Shown here piece after piece: positions 1 through 8,323 of a DNA stretch of 64,000 bases (within the stretch, counting starts at the first letter, position 1; every line of letters begins with the position of its first letter). Both the position numbers and the translations under genes were made by a program. This DNA comes from an uncultured Kiritimatiellota bacterium (lineage in GTDB: Bacteria > Verrucomicrobiota > Kiritimatiellia > RFP12 > DVOR01). The DNA lies in the NCBI GenBank assembly GCA_944389565.1, contig CALXMV010000006.1:19759-83758 (forward strand), given 5' to 3'. The notes under the pieces were generated by a model, which saw only the letters and a program-made list of their open reading frames with translations, searched no databases and had not been told where the DNA came from.

Positions 1-553
1 CACCGTCTTCATCGGCGACTCCATCACCCATAATTGGGACAACGTGGCCCCCGACCTGCAAAAGCAATACTTCGGCGACGTGCTGAACCTCGGCTTCAGC
101 GGCGACAAAACGCAGGAGGTGCTCTGGCGCATCGCCCGCATCGACTGGAAAACCGTCGCCCCCAAGCGCATCATGCTCATGATCGGCACCAACAACTCCG
201 GCCACGGCGCGGGCGAAAGACCCGAGAACACCTTCGAGGGCATCAAGGCGATCATTCGCGCCCTCCGCGCCGCCTGCCCCGACGCCACCATCACCCTGCT
301 GAAGATCTTCCCGCGCGGCGCCGACGACCAAGACCCCCGCCGCAGACTCAACGACGCCATCAACGCCCGCCTCCCCGAACTGGCCGACGGCACGCACGTC
401 CGCCTCCGCGACGTCTCCCCCTTCTACCTCCTCCCCGACGGCAAGACCCTGAACAAGGCCCTCCTCCCCGACCTCCTCCACCCCAACAAGGAAGGCCACC
501 GCATCTGGGCCGCCGTCATCGCCCCCGAATTCATGGACCGACTCGGAAAGTGA
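1..553 (+). CDS. SGNH/GDSL-family hydrolase, 5' end outside window
   Basis: The reading frame is already open at base 2 and the gene begins before the window. About 183 residues are visible. The SGNH signatures are present: block I FIGDSIT with the nucleophile Ser, block III GTNN, and block V DLLHPN with the catalytic Asp and His near the C-terminus. The family includes PAF-acetylhydrolase-like esterases that remove acyl or acetyl groups from glycans and lipids. The substrate cannot be told from sequence. The two sugar-transfer ATP-grasp genes directly downstream suggest a role in surface-glycan modification, which is inference. Whether a signal peptide exists is unknown because the N-terminus is missing. 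Confidence 0.85.
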   Translation, partial: TVFIGDSITHNWDNVAPDLQKQYFGDVLNLGFSGDKTQEVLWRIARIDWKTVAPKRIMLMIGTNNSGHGAGERPENTFEGIKAIIRALRAACPDATITLLKIFPRGADDQDPRRRLNDAINARLPELADGTHVRLRDVSPFYLLPDGKTLNKALLPDLLHPNKEGHRIWAAVIAPEFMDRLGK

Positions 554-578
554 AAAACACGCAAAAATGATGTATACT
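550..578 (+). promoter_or_regulatory. Promoter of ATP-grasp gene pair
   Basis: A -10 TATACT at 573-578 is preceded, with 17-bp spacing, by GTGAAA at 550-555, a TTGAAA-like -35 overlapping the upstream stop codon. The predicted start near 585 leaves a short leader before the GTG at 613. The AT-rich 554-612 stretch stands out from its surroundings. Confidence 0.5.
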
Positions 579-612
579 ATGCACCATCTCTAATCACCAC
601 AAAGAAATCATC

Positions 613-1709
613 GTGAATCCAATCATCCGCACGTTGGGCAGTCCGTTCGCCGCGGCCTTCCGGACAATCCCCCGATTGATCCGCCAACCTTCGTTGTGGC
701 CGGACCGCCCGCGCAAAAGTCTGCCCCATCGTTACCTTGAGAACCTGTGGATTCGCTTGGTCGACCACGGGGTGTGTCTGGAGTACAACGCCTTTGGCCT
801 TGACCTGAAAGGCAGTCCGCATTGGCGCACGTTCGTGACAAACGCGTGGCGTGCCCACCACATGGCGCAGTGGCGGACGTGGAGCGGCATCGACTACACG
901 GCGGTCTTGCAGGACAAGGCACTCTTCGCGGATTTTTTCGGCGGGCATGGCATACCGGTCGTCCCGAACGTGGCGCTTTATAATCCGCTATTGGGGGGGG
1001 GGCATACCCTGATACCCTAATCGAACGACTTGTTCGCCTCCCCGCTTTCGTCATGAAACCGGCCGACGGGATGTGCGGGGCCGGTGTGCGGAAAATCTCC
1101 GTGCGCGACGGTGCGTTCTGGGAGCATGGCAAACCCTTCGATTTGTCGGCGTTCCTGAAGACCATCCGAACGCGGTGGGTTTTTCAGCCGATTGTCGTCA
1201 ACCACCCCACCCTGCAGGCGCTGAACCCAAGCTCCCTGAACACCATCCGCATGATGACCTGTTGGAACCGCCGCACCCATCAGGCGGAGCTCTGGGGGGA
1301 CAGCGCACTCCGGATAGGGCGCAAAGGCGAGTTGGTGGACAACCTGCACGCAGGGGGCATCGTCGTCGGCGTGAGCGCCTCCGGACGGCTCAAACCCGAT
1401 GGCATCGCCTTCTGGGACAATTTCAGCGCCGCACGATATTCTCATCACCCTGACTCCGGCATCCGCTTTGGCGAGGTGGAGATCCCCTTCTACAAAGAGG
1501 CGACCGAAGTCGTCTTGGCGGCGCAACGCCTCCTCCCGGAAATCCCCTCCATCGGGTGGGACGTCGTCATCACGGAGACAGGCCCCATCCTTTTGGAGGG
1601 CAACCATGACTGGGACACGAGCCTCCAGCAAATCGCCAACCGCCAAGGCATGATGGCGCGCTATCACGAAATCTACGACCCGCTCGTCACGCCAAATGCC
1701 ACGATGTGA
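613..1709 (+). CDS. Sugar-transfer-associated ATP-grasp protein, copy 1, frame broken at a G10 tract
   Basis: The protein resembles the sugar-transfer-associated ATP-grasp family found in exopolysaccharide and capsule clusters. As given, the frame from the GTG at 613 stops at 1020, and the rest of the domain (MKPADGMCGAGVRKIS onward) continues in the -1 frame to 1709. The break lies in a run of ten G at 993-1002. Eleven G (or eight) would fuse both halves into a 365-residue protein reading LLGGGAYPDTLIERL across the junction. The GTG start is chosen because it aligns exactly with the ATG of copy 2 (MNPIIRTLGSP versus MKSLIRFFGSP). The ribosome-binding site is weak. The conserved ATP-grasp segment GWDVVITETGPILLEGN is intact. 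The break may be a phase-variable OFF state, transcriptional slippage, a decayed gene or a homopolymer sequencing error. Confidence 0.75.
993..1002 (+). repeat. Poly-G tract (G10) in ATP-grasp copy 1
   Basis: Ten consecutive G follow codons for LL and encode GGG in the upstream frame. One added G puts the downstream ATP-grasp domain in frame. Tracts of this length are prone to slipped-strand changes and are classic contingency-locus elements. Confidence 0.85.
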
Positions 1710-1734
1710 CAATGTTTTGGGAAAGACACATCGC

Positions 1735-2810
1735 ATGAAATCGCTCATCCGTTTCTTTGGGAGCCCACTCGCCGCGATTTTCCGCAGCGTCCCCCAACTG
1801 ATCGCGCAACCCTCTTTGTGGCCGGACCGCCCGCGCAAACCCTGGTTGCGACGTTATCTCGAGAACCTCCGTATCCGCTTCGCCGACCACGGGATTTGCC
1901 AAGAATACAACGCCTTCGGCCTGGATCTGAAAGAAAGCCCGCCTTGGCAAGACTTTGTCACGAATATGTGGCGCGAGCATCACATCCACTCGCCGGCATT
2001 GCGCAAGTGGAATGGCATCGACTACACGGCGCTTCTGGACGACAAAGCGCTCTTCGCGCTCTTTTTCTCCGCGCAGGGGATCCCCGTCGTCCCGGTCGTG
2101 GCGACCTACGATCCGCTACTAGGGGGGGGGTAACCTTAAGCCAATCCCTGCTCCGCCTTCCGGCTTTCTTCATGAAACCTGCCGGCGGCATATGCGGGCA
2201 AGGCGGGCGCAAAATCGCCGTGCGCGACGGCACGCTCCAGGAGCATGGCAAACCGTTTGATCTGGCGGCCTTCCTGCGCGACGCCAAAGAGAGATGGGTC
2301 TTCCAGCACGTCATCGTCAACCATCCGGACCTGACGGCGCTGAACCCCGACACCTTGAACACCGTCCGCATGATGACGTGCTGGAACCGCCGTACCCGCC
2401 AAGCGGAGCTCTGGGGCGACAGCGCGCTCCGGGTGGGGCGCAAGGGCGAGGCGGTCGACAATTTCCACGCTGGCGGGATCGCGATCGGCATAGATGCCTC
2501 CGGTCGTCTGAAACGTGAGGGGATTTCCTTCCGTGCGAATCTCTGCCAGGCGCTTTACACCCGCCATCCGGACAGCGGCCTTGTCTTCGAGGGGCGGCAG
2601 ATCCCCTTCTACCATGAGGCCGTCGAGATGGTTCTGTCCGCGCAACGCGCTCTTCCGCAAATCCTCTCCGTCGGATGGGATGTCGCGATCACGCCGAACG
2701 GCCCCGTCCTCATGGAGGGCAATTACGACTGGGATGTCTGCCTGCCGGAGATCGTCAACCACACGCCGATGATGGCGCGTTGCCGGGAGATTTACGAGGG
2801 GTTGCTGTGA
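1735..2810 (+). CDS. Sugar-transfer-associated ATP-grasp protein, copy 2, frame broken at a G9 tract
   Basis: This is a tandem paralogue of the preceding gene and starts 25 nt after its stop. The ATG at 1735 has a GGGAAAG ribosome-binding site. The frame runs to a TAA at 2131-2133 directly after nine G (2122-2130) and resumes in the -1 frame to 2810. A tenth G gives a continuous 358-residue protein reading LLGGGVTLSQSLLRLPAFF. Similarity to copy 1 is high along the whole length, for example MMTCWNRRT and AELWGDSALR are shared. The break is at the same codon position as in copy 1 and in the same direction, one G short. A strong terminator follows. The sugar or lipid acceptor is unknown. Confidence 0.75.
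2122..2130 (+). repeat. Poly-G tract (G9) in ATP-grasp copy 2
   Basis: Nine G directly precede an in-frame TAA. Lengthening by one G removes the stop and joins both halves of the ATP-grasp domain. It sits at the position homologous to the G10 run of copy 1. Confidence 0.85.
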
Positions 2811-2830
2811 GTCGTCCCCAAGGACGGGAA

Positions 2831-2867
2831 ACGGGCGCCGCGCGGAAGCGCGGCGCCCGTTTTTTTT
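2831..2867 (+). terminator. Intrinsic terminator after ATP-grasp pair
   Basis: A perfect 13-bp stem (2831-2843 with 2848-2860) closed by a GGAA tetraloop is followed by a run of eight T. It ends the rightward ATP-grasp transcript. The opposite strand has only a short T run, so it is a weaker terminator for the convergent glycyl-tRNA synthetase gene. Confidence 0.9.
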
Positions 2868-2879
2868 GCCGTGCCACGG

Positions 2880-4646
2880 TCAGGCGTCGAGGGCGGCGTC
2901 GACCTTGGCGATGAGATCGTCCACGGAGATGCGCTCCTGGGCCATCGTGTCGCGGTCGCGGAGGGTGACGGTGCCGTCTTTCTCCAGGGTGTCGAAGTCG
3001 ACGGTGACGCAGAAGGGGGTGCCGATCTCGTCTTGGCGGCGGTAGCGGCGGCCGATGGCGCCGGTCTCGTCCCAGAAGCAGTTCCAGTGTTTCTGGAGGC
3101 GCTTGTAGATGGCGCGGGCGAGGTCGCGGAGCTCGGGGCGGTTTTTGACGAGGGGGAAGACGGCGACCTTGACGGGGGCGATGGCGGGGGCGAGGTGGAG
3201 GACGGTGCGGGAGTCGGCCTTGCCTTTTTCGTCGACGAGGGTTTGTTCCTCGTAGGCGTGGCAGAGCATGGCGAGGGCCATGCGGTCGACGCCGGCGGAG
3301 GGTTCGATGACGTGCGGGATGTATTTGCCCTCGAAGAGGCGGTCGAGGAAGGCGTTGGCGGCCTCGGGGGTTTTGCCGCGGGATTGCCATTCGGCGACGA
3401 CCTTGGCGCGGAAGGCCTCCTTCTCGGCGTCGGAGAGTTTTTTGGCGGCGAGCTTGAGGGGTTCGTCGAAGACCTCCATGCTTTTGCCGGAGTGCGCCTG
3501 ATGGCGGGAGAGGTCGAAGTCGGAACGGGCGGCGATGCCTTCGAGCTCCTGGGTGCCGAAGGGGAAGCGGTACTCGATGTCGACACAGGCGCGGGCGTAG
3601 TGGGCGAGTTCGTCGGGCTTCTGCCAGTATTCGACGAAGGAGTCCTGGGGGAGGCCGTTGGCGACGAGCCATTGCTTGCGCTGCTCGACCCAGTATTTGT
3701 GCCAGCAGGCCCAGCCCCAGTCGGGGCGCGGCTCGGAGAGGTCGGTCTCGGGGGTGAGGGGGGCGACGTGGCCACAGAGGAGTTCGACGGCCTCGTCGGG
3801 CTTGATGAAAAACTCAAGCTCCATCTGCTCGAATTCGCGGCTGCGGAAGATGTAGTTGCGGGGGGTGACCTCGTTGCGGAAGGACTTCCCGATCTGGCCG
3901 ATGCCGAAGGGGGGTGCCTGGCGGCTGGAGACCATGACGTTGGGGAAGTCGGCGAAGATGGCCTGGGCCGTCTCGGGGCGGAGGTAGGCGACGTTCGAGG
4001 GGTCGTCGATGGGGCCGACGACGGTCTTGAACATGAGGTTGAAGGGGCGAGGCTCGGTCATCACGCCGCCGCAGTTCGGGCAGGGGAGGATCTCGCCCTC
4101 GGCGTCGGGGGGGGTGGCGAGGAGGGTGAAGAGGGCACGCACGTCGGCGAGGCCCTTCAGGCGCTCGAAGATCGCCTCCAGGCACTCGGGGTGCTGGACG
4201 GCGTAAAGGCCGGGGGCGATGGCCTTGCCCTTGCCTTTGCACCAGGTGGCGACCTTGCCGGCGTCGCCGGCGAGCGGCGCGAGGGCGGCTCGGATGGGCG
4301 ATTCGTCGAAGGCCTCCCATACCTGGTCGGAACGCATGAGTTTGCGGCACGTGCCTTTGCACATGCTCATCGGGTCGGAGAAGGTCTCCAAGTGGCCGGA
4401 GGCCTTCCAGATGGCGGGGTGGAGGATGATCGAGGCGTCCAGCCCCTCGACGTCCTCACGATCACGCACCATGAACCGCCACCAGCGCTCCTTGATGTTG
4501 CGCTTCAGCTCGCAGCCCAGCGGGCCGTAGTCCCAGAAGCCGGCGAACCCGCCGTAGACCTCGGAACTCTGGAAGATGAACCCTCGCCGCTTGCACAGCG
4601 ACACCAACGCATCCAACGGGCTTTTCGGCGCTTCTTGTTTGTCCAT
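2880..4646 (-). CDS. glyQS: Glycyl-tRNA synthetase, single-chain class II type
   Basis: It charges tRNA-Gly with glycine in the cytoplasm. The 588-residue protein is the one-chain (alpha-2 dimer) GlyRS type rather than the separate alpha and beta subunits. The class II core is clear: motif 2 FRNEVTPRNYIFRSREFEQ and motif 3 GVDRMALAML, with a C-terminal anticodon-binding region after residue about 480. An insertion carries a CPNCGG half of a zinc ribbon together with CKGTCRK upstream. The ATG at 4646 is preferred because GAGAGGAAA lies just upstream. Longer in-frame extensions run into the promoter. It is divergent from the cytochrome c biogenesis genes. Confidence 0.95.
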   Translation of the reverse strand: MDKQEAPKSPLDALVSLCKRRGFIFQSSEVYGGFAGFWDYGPLGCELKRNIKERWWRFMVRDREDVEGLDASIILHPAIWKASGHLETFSDPMSMCKGTCRKLMRSDQVWEAFDESPIRAALAPLAGDAGKVATWCKGKGKAIAPGLYAVQHPECLEAIFERLKGLADVRALFTLLATPPDAEGEILPCPNCGGVMTEPRPFNLMFKTVVGPIDDPSNVAYLRPETAQAIFADFPNVMVSSRQAPPFGIGQIGKSFRNEVTPRNYIFRSREFEQMELEFFIKPDEAVELLCGHVAPLTPETDLSEPRPDWGWACWHKYWVEQRKQWLVANGLPQDSFVEYWQKPDELAHYARACVDIEYRFPFGTQELEGIAARSDFDLSRHQAHSGKSMEVFDEPLKLAAKKLSDAEKEAFRAKVVAEWQSRGKTPEAANAFLDRLFEGKYIPHVIEPSAGVDRMALAMLCHAYEEQTLVDEKGKADSRTVLHLAPAIAPVKVAVFPLVKNRPELRDLARAIYKRLQKHWNCFWDETGAIGRRYRRQDEIGTPFCVTVDFDTLEKDGTVTLRDRDTMAQERISVDDLIAKVDAALDA

Positions 4647-4673
4647 GACGACGTTTCCTCTCGGTTTCCGCGC

Positions 4674-4682
4674 ATTATAGCA
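4674..4682 (-). promoter_or_regulatory. Extended -10 promoter of glyQS
   Basis: Reading leftward the sequence is TGCTATAAT, an extended -10, 27 nt before the glyQS start codon. No good -35 is seen. It lies about 22 bp from the opposing -10 at 4707-4712, so the two promoters probably overlap in RNA polymerase occupancy. Confidence 0.65.
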
Positions 4683-4703
4683 TATTTGGCCGTGCGACCT
4701 TTG

Positions 4704-4712
4704 TGTTATAAT
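4704..4712 (+). promoter_or_regulatory. Extended -10 promoter of resB-like gene, leaderless
   Basis: TGTTATAAT forms a consensus extended -10 whose last base is only 7 nt before the ATG at 4720. Transcription should begin at or next to the start codon, giving a leaderless mRNA. No Shine-Dalgarno sequence is possible. Confidence 0.65.
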
Positions 4713-4719
4713 GGCGGGC

Positions 4720-5364
4720 ATGACGAAAAACGGTTTCGGACGGTGCGTGGCGGCGGCGTTGTCGCTCCTGGCGGTGGGGATGGCGGCCTTGGCCTTCCCG
4801 CGCGCGCAGGAGGCCGCGCTCGGGACGTGGTGGCTCTACGCGACGGCATGGGCGCTTCTGGCGGCGTGCGGCGCGGCGTGCGTGGCGGCGCTGTGCCGGC
4901 GGCGGTGGGTGAGCGCGGCCTTCCATGCGGGCGCGGCGGCGGTGGTCGTGGGCGCGGGGCTGACCGCCGGCCAGGCGAGGAACTGGGAGATCGGGCTGGT
5001 GGATTCGCCCATCGCCCCGCCGGAGTACAAGACGTGGCGCACGGAGGGCAAGCCCGACGGCGACCCCGTGGAGCTGGTCTCCTTCGCCATCGACACCTAC
5101 GGCAACGGGATGCCGCGGCAGTTCCGCACGCGCCTGCGTTTCCCCGAGGGCGTGCGCGAAGTGTCGGTGAACGCCCCGCTACGGCGCAAGGGGCTCACCT
5201 ATTATCAGATGTCCTACGGCCGGGCCTGGGACCCTTATGGCCGGCAGGTGTGGCAGACCTTCCTGCGGGTGCGCAAGGATCCGGGCGCGCCGGTGACCTT
5301 CGCGGGTTACGGCCTGCTCGCCGCGGCGGCCCTGGCGATGGCGGTGCGGGAGGCGCGGCGATGA
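4720..5364 (+). CDS. ResB-like cytochrome c biogenesis protein, short form
   Basis: It is a likely System II cytochrome c maturation component that helps CcsA deliver haem to apocytochromes outside the membrane. The 214-residue protein has three N-terminal hydrophobic segments, an exported region of about 100 residues beginning near NWEIGLVDSPIAPPEYKTW, and a last membrane segment. It is about half the length of classical ResB, although short ResB-like proteins occur in other phyla. The start at 4720 is chosen over an ATG at 4711 because the latter lies inside the -10 element. Its stop overlaps the next start (ATGA). The assignment rests mainly on topology and the ccsA neighbour. Confidence 0.7.
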   Translation: MTKNGFGRCVAAALSLLAVGMAALAFPRAQEAALGTWWLYATAWALLAACGAACVAALCRRRWVSAAFHAGAAAVVVGAGLTAGQARNWEIGLVDSPIAPPEYKTWRTEGKPDGDPVELVSFAIDTYGNGMPRQFRTRLRFPEGVREVSVNAPLRRKGLTYYQMSYGRAWDPYGRQVWQTFLRVRKDPGAPVTFAGYGLLAAAALAMAVREARR

Positions 5365-6089
5365 CGGTCAAGACGGACTTCCTGGGATTCCTCCTCATGG
5401 CGCAGGTGGCGCTGGCGGCGCTCGGCGCGCTCCTGCCGAGGCGGTGGGGGCGGTGGCTTTGGCTGGCCGTGCTGCCCCTGGGCGCGGCGGCGATCGCGAC
5501 GCGCTGGGTGGCGGTGGGGCACCCGCCCATGCGCAACCTCTTCGAGGCGTTCCTGTGGCTGCCGCCCATCCTGGCCGCCGCCACGGCGCTGACGCGGTGG
5601 CGCGAGGGCGTGGACGGCACGCGGCTCGACGCCGCGCTCGGCTTCGTGGTCGCCTTCCCGCTGGCGTTCGTCTTCTCGGCGGAGGAGGGCTTTTTGCCGC
5701 CCGCCCTGCAGAGCCCGCTCTTCGTGCCGCACGTGTTGGGCTACATGATCGCCTACGCGCTCATGGCGCGCGCCTTCGCGCTGGAGGTGGCGGGGCACGC
5801 CGTCGCCGCGCGGCGCAACGTGGCGGCCGGCTTCTTCCTCGTCACGCTGGCGCTCGCCCTCGGCTCGGTCTGGGGCAACGAGGCCTGGGGTGCCTACTGG
5901 CAGTGGGACCCGAAGGAGCAGTGGTCGCTCGCCACCTGGCTGCTCTACGCCGCGTTCTTCCATGTGCGCGACAGCCGCCCGTGGCGCCTCGCCTTCCTGG
6001 GCGCGGGGCTGGCGGCGATCGTCCTCACCGTCACGTGGATCAATCTCTCCAAACTTTTCCCTGGGCTGCACAGCTATGCCGGGCTCTGA
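5361..6089 (+). CDS. ccsA: Cytochrome c biogenesis protein CcsA
   Basis: This polytopic membrane protein handles haem for cytochrome c assembly (System II, CcsA/ResC type). The 242-residue sequence has about seven hydrophobic helices. It carries the diagnostic tryptophan-rich haem-handling motif WGNEAWGAYWQWDPKEQW, with conserved histidines in VPHVLGYM and near the C-terminus (LHSYAGL). It overlaps the ResB-like gene by 4 nt and the following gene by 14 nt, so translation is probably coupled. Its presence implies c-type cytochromes in an organism that also has pyruvate formate-lyase, suggesting anaerobic respiration or electron transfer besides fermentation. Confidence 0.9.
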   Translation: MTVKTDFLGFLLMAQVALAALGALLPRRWGRWLWLAVLPLGAAAIATRWVAVGHPPMRNLFEAFLWLPPILAAATALTRWREGVDGTRLDAALGFVVAFPLAFVFSAEEGFLPPALQSPLFVPHVLGYMIAYALMARAFALEVAGHAVAARRNVAAGFFLVTLALALGSVWGNEAWGAYWQWDPKEQWSLATWLLYAAFFHVRDSRPWRLAFLGAGLAAIVLTVTWINLSKLFPGLHSYAGL

Positions 6090-6852
6090 GACGCACCCGT
6101 TGGTCGCGGCGTTGGACGACGCCATCTCGGCGCTGACCGCCCTGCGCGAGAGCGGCACCAAGACCCTGCCGGTCGAGCCCGACACCTGGCGCGCCTTCGC
6201 CGCGCCGACGCCGGCCCAGGCCCTGCCGCGCGTGCCCGAACCGACCCGCGCCGCGCGCGGCGGGGGCGACACCCCGGAGGCCCGCGCGGCGGCGATGGAG
6301 GCCCTGTGCGAGACCTTCGCCGCCTGCCAAGGCTGCCCCTACGCCGCCGAGGGGCGCGCCCGCGGCGAGGGCCCCGCCTACAACCCCGACGTCGCGGTGG
6401 TCAACGGCGCGCTCCTGGAGGGCGACGACCCCGTGGCGCTGGGCTCGCGCCTGGAGGGCGAGGCCGGGGCGCTCTTCGACCGGATGTTCGCGGCGATCGG
6501 GCTGGCCCGCCCCGCGCTTTACCTCACGCCGGCGCTCAAATGCCCCGTCCGCGGCCGCCCGGGCAACGCGGCGATCCGCGTCTGCGCCAATCTGCTACGG
6601 CGTGAGCTGGCGTTGGTCAATCCCAGGGCGATCGTCCTGCTGGGGCCCGTGGCGGCCAGGGCCGTGCACCCCACCGGCGTGGCCGCCACGGGCAAGGTGG
6701 GCCAATGGAGCCTGCTCGGCGCCATCCCCACCATCACGCTCCACCACCCGATGCGCCTGCTGCTCGCCGGCGAGGCGCTCTCCACCCCGCTCAAACGCGA
6801 GAACTGGGCCGCCCTGCAGGCCCTGCGCGACCGCCTCCGCCAACACCCCTGA
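6076..6852 (+). CDS. Uracil-DNA glycosylase-like protein (type IV/V superfamily) with altered motif 1
   Basis: The 258-residue protein has the layout of iron-sulfur uracil-DNA glycosylases. Four cysteines (C84, C87, C156, C170) are spaced as for a 4Fe-4S cluster, and the flanks GALFDRMFAAIGL and the final HHPMRLLL region resemble the family. A Pro/Ala-rich stretch of about 70 residues precedes the domain, as in several family members. The usual motif 1 (GEAPG followed by acidic residues) is missing: the matching position reads NGALLEG near residues 110-116. Activity on uracil is therefore uncertain. The protein may be a divergent glycosylase or a non-catalytic relative. It overlaps the end of ccsA, and murA follows within 6 nt. 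Confidence 0.7.
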   Translation: MPGSETHPLVAALDDAISALTALRESGTKTLPVEPDTWRAFAAPTPAQALPRVPEPTRAARGGGDTPEARAAAMEALCETFAACQGCPYAAEGRARGEGPAYNPDVAVVNGALLEGDDPVALGSRLEGEAGALFDRMFAAIGLARPALYLTPALKCPVRGRPGNAAIRVCANLLRRELALVNPRAIVLLGPVAARAVHPTGVAATGKVGQWSLLGAIPTITLHHPMRLLLAGEALSTPLKRENWAALQALRDRLRQHP

Positions 6853-6858
6853 TCCGCC

Positions 6859-8160
6859 ATGTCCACCCTCGTCATCCGCGGCGGCAAGCCGCTCTCCGGC
6901 GAACACGTCGTGCCGGGGAACAAGAACGCCGCCCTCCCCATGCTCGCCGCGGCCCTTCTGGCCGACGGCCCCGTGACCCTCCGCAACCTCCCGGACATCC
7001 TGGACGTCCGCGTCATGGCCGAGGGGCTGCGCACGCTCGGCGCGACGGTCACGGGCGACCTTGCCGCGACCCACGCGCTCACCATCGACCCGCGCGGCCT
7101 GAAGGCCGACCCGGTCCTCCCGGCGGAGATTTGCACGCGCATCCGCACCTCGTTCCTCTTCGTCGCGCCGCTCCTGGCGCGGCGGGGGCGCATCCGCCTG
7201 CGGGGCGCGCCGGGCGGCGACAGCATCGGGCGCCGCCGGCTGGACACGCACGTCAACGGCCTCACCGCCCTCGGCGCGAGAATCACCCTGCGCAAGGGCG
7301 GCTCGGCCACCGCCACCGCGCCCGACGGCCTGCGCGGCGCGGACTTCATGCTCGACGAGGCCTCCGTGATGGCCACCGAGAACCTCGTGATGGCCGCCGC
7401 CGCCGCGCGGGGCGAGACCGTGCTCTACAACACCGCCTGCGAGCCGCACGTCCAGGACCTCTGCCGGATGCTCGTGGCGATGGGCGCGGAGATTGCCGGC
7501 ATCGGCACCAACCGGCTCGTCATCCGGGGCGGGCGCCCCCTGCGCGGCGGGGACTTCCGCGTGGGCGGCGACGCGATCGAGGCCGCCAGCTACGTCGTCG
7601 CGGCGGCCGTCACGGGCGGGGCCCTCACCCTGCGCGGCATCGCCCCCGGCGACATGGCCGTCCTCGCGCCCGCCTTCCGCAAGTTCGGCGTGCGCTGGGC
7701 CGTCGAGGGCGACACCCTCCGCCTCCCCGCCCGCCAACGCCTCCGCACCGCCTACGACCTCGGCGCCGCCATCCCCAAGATCGAGGACGGCCCCTGGCCC
7801 ATGCTCCCCTCCGACCTCCTCAGCGTCCTCATCGTGCTCGCCACCCAGACGCGCGGCACCGAGCTCTTTTTCGAGAAGATGTTCGAGAGCCGCCTCTACT
7901 TCGTCGACCACCTCATCGGCATGGGGGCCAAAATCGTCCAGTGCGACCCTCACCGCGCCGTCGTCACCGGCCCCACCACGCTCCAGGGCGGCACCGTCTC
8001 CAGCCCCGACATCCGCGCCGGCATGGCCCTCATCGTCGCCGCCCTCTGCGCCCGCGGCGAGACGCGCATCCACAACGCCGAATCCATCGACCGCGGCTAC
8101 GAGGCCATCGACGCGAACCTTCGCGCCCTCGGCGCCGACATCCGCCGCCTCACCCCCTGA
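6859..8160 (+). CDS. murA: UDP-N-acetylglucosamine 1-carboxyvinyltransferase (MurA), Asp-type active site
   Basis: It catalyses the first committed step of peptidoglycan synthesis, transferring enolpyruvate from PEP to UDP-GlcNAc in the cytoplasm. The 433-residue protein has the conserved NKNAALPMLAAALLADGPV start, including the Lys-Asn pair, and six-fold alpha/beta repeats. In the catalytic loop the usual Cys is replaced by Asp (residue 121, in GGDSIGRR). Cys-to-Asp versions in Mycobacterium, Chlamydia and Borrelia are insensitive to fosfomycin, so the same is predicted here. It is the last gene of the run starting at 4720, with a 6-nt gap from its neighbour. Confidence 0.92.
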   Translation: MSTLVIRGGKPLSGEHVVPGNKNAALPMLAAALLADGPVTLRNLPDILDVRVMAEGLRTLGATVTGDLAATHALTIDPRGLKADPVLPAEICTRIRTSFLFVAPLLARRGRIRLRGAPGGDSIGRRRLDTHVNGLTALGARITLRKGGSATATAPDGLRGADFMLDEASVMATENLVMAAAAARGETVLYNTACEPHVQDLCRMLVAMGAEIAGIGTNRLVIRGGRPLRGGDFRVGGDAIEAASYVVAAAVTGGALTLRGIAPGDMAVLAPAFRKFGVRWAVEGDTLRLPARQRLRTAYDLGAAIPKIEDGPWPMLPSDLLSVLIVLATQTRGTELFFEKMFESRLYFVDHLIGMGAKIVQCDPHRAVVTGPTTLQGGTVSSPDIRAGMALIVAALCARGETRIHNAESIDRGYEAIDANLRALGADIRRLTP

Positions 8161-8179
8161 CCCCGCGCCTCCCCACCCC

Positions 8180-8270
8180 GCCCCGAAACCCTTAAGGGTT
8201 CGGGGCGAAACCTCCTAGGGTCTGGCCCCAAACCCTAAGGGGGCGGGGGCGGAAGCCGGGAGGGTCCGGG
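8180..8270. repeat. Palindrome-rich intergenic repeat, site 1
   Basis: Interleaved blocks such as AAACCCTTAAGGGTT, AAACCTCCTAGGGT and CCCCAAACCCTAAGGGG fill this stretch after murA. The same vocabulary recurs at 31349-31428 and, in opposite orientation, at 48896-48958 (ACCTCCTAGGGT here is the reverse complement of ACCCTAGGAGGT there). It is non-coding and may act as a transcript 3' end or be a dispersed repeat family. The rest of the 8161-8509 gap holds an inverted repeat and the pflB promoter. Confidence 0.7.
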
Positions 8271-8323
8271 CGGCGCCCCGGGGGGCAACCGCTTGTGGCA
8301 TGGGTGCGTCGCGCCGTGCTCAC

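Noticed and set aside
1818..2133. Treating the -1 frame upstream of the G9 tract as the true start of ATP-grasp copy 2
   Set aside because: The translation upstream of the tract in that frame is Arg/Pro-rich nonsense, whereas the other frame aligns with copy 1.
2871..5360. Long + strand open frame running through glyQS into ccsA
   Set aside because: The portion opposite glyQS is a GC-skew artefact of compositional bias; only the part from 5361 matches a real protein (CcsA).
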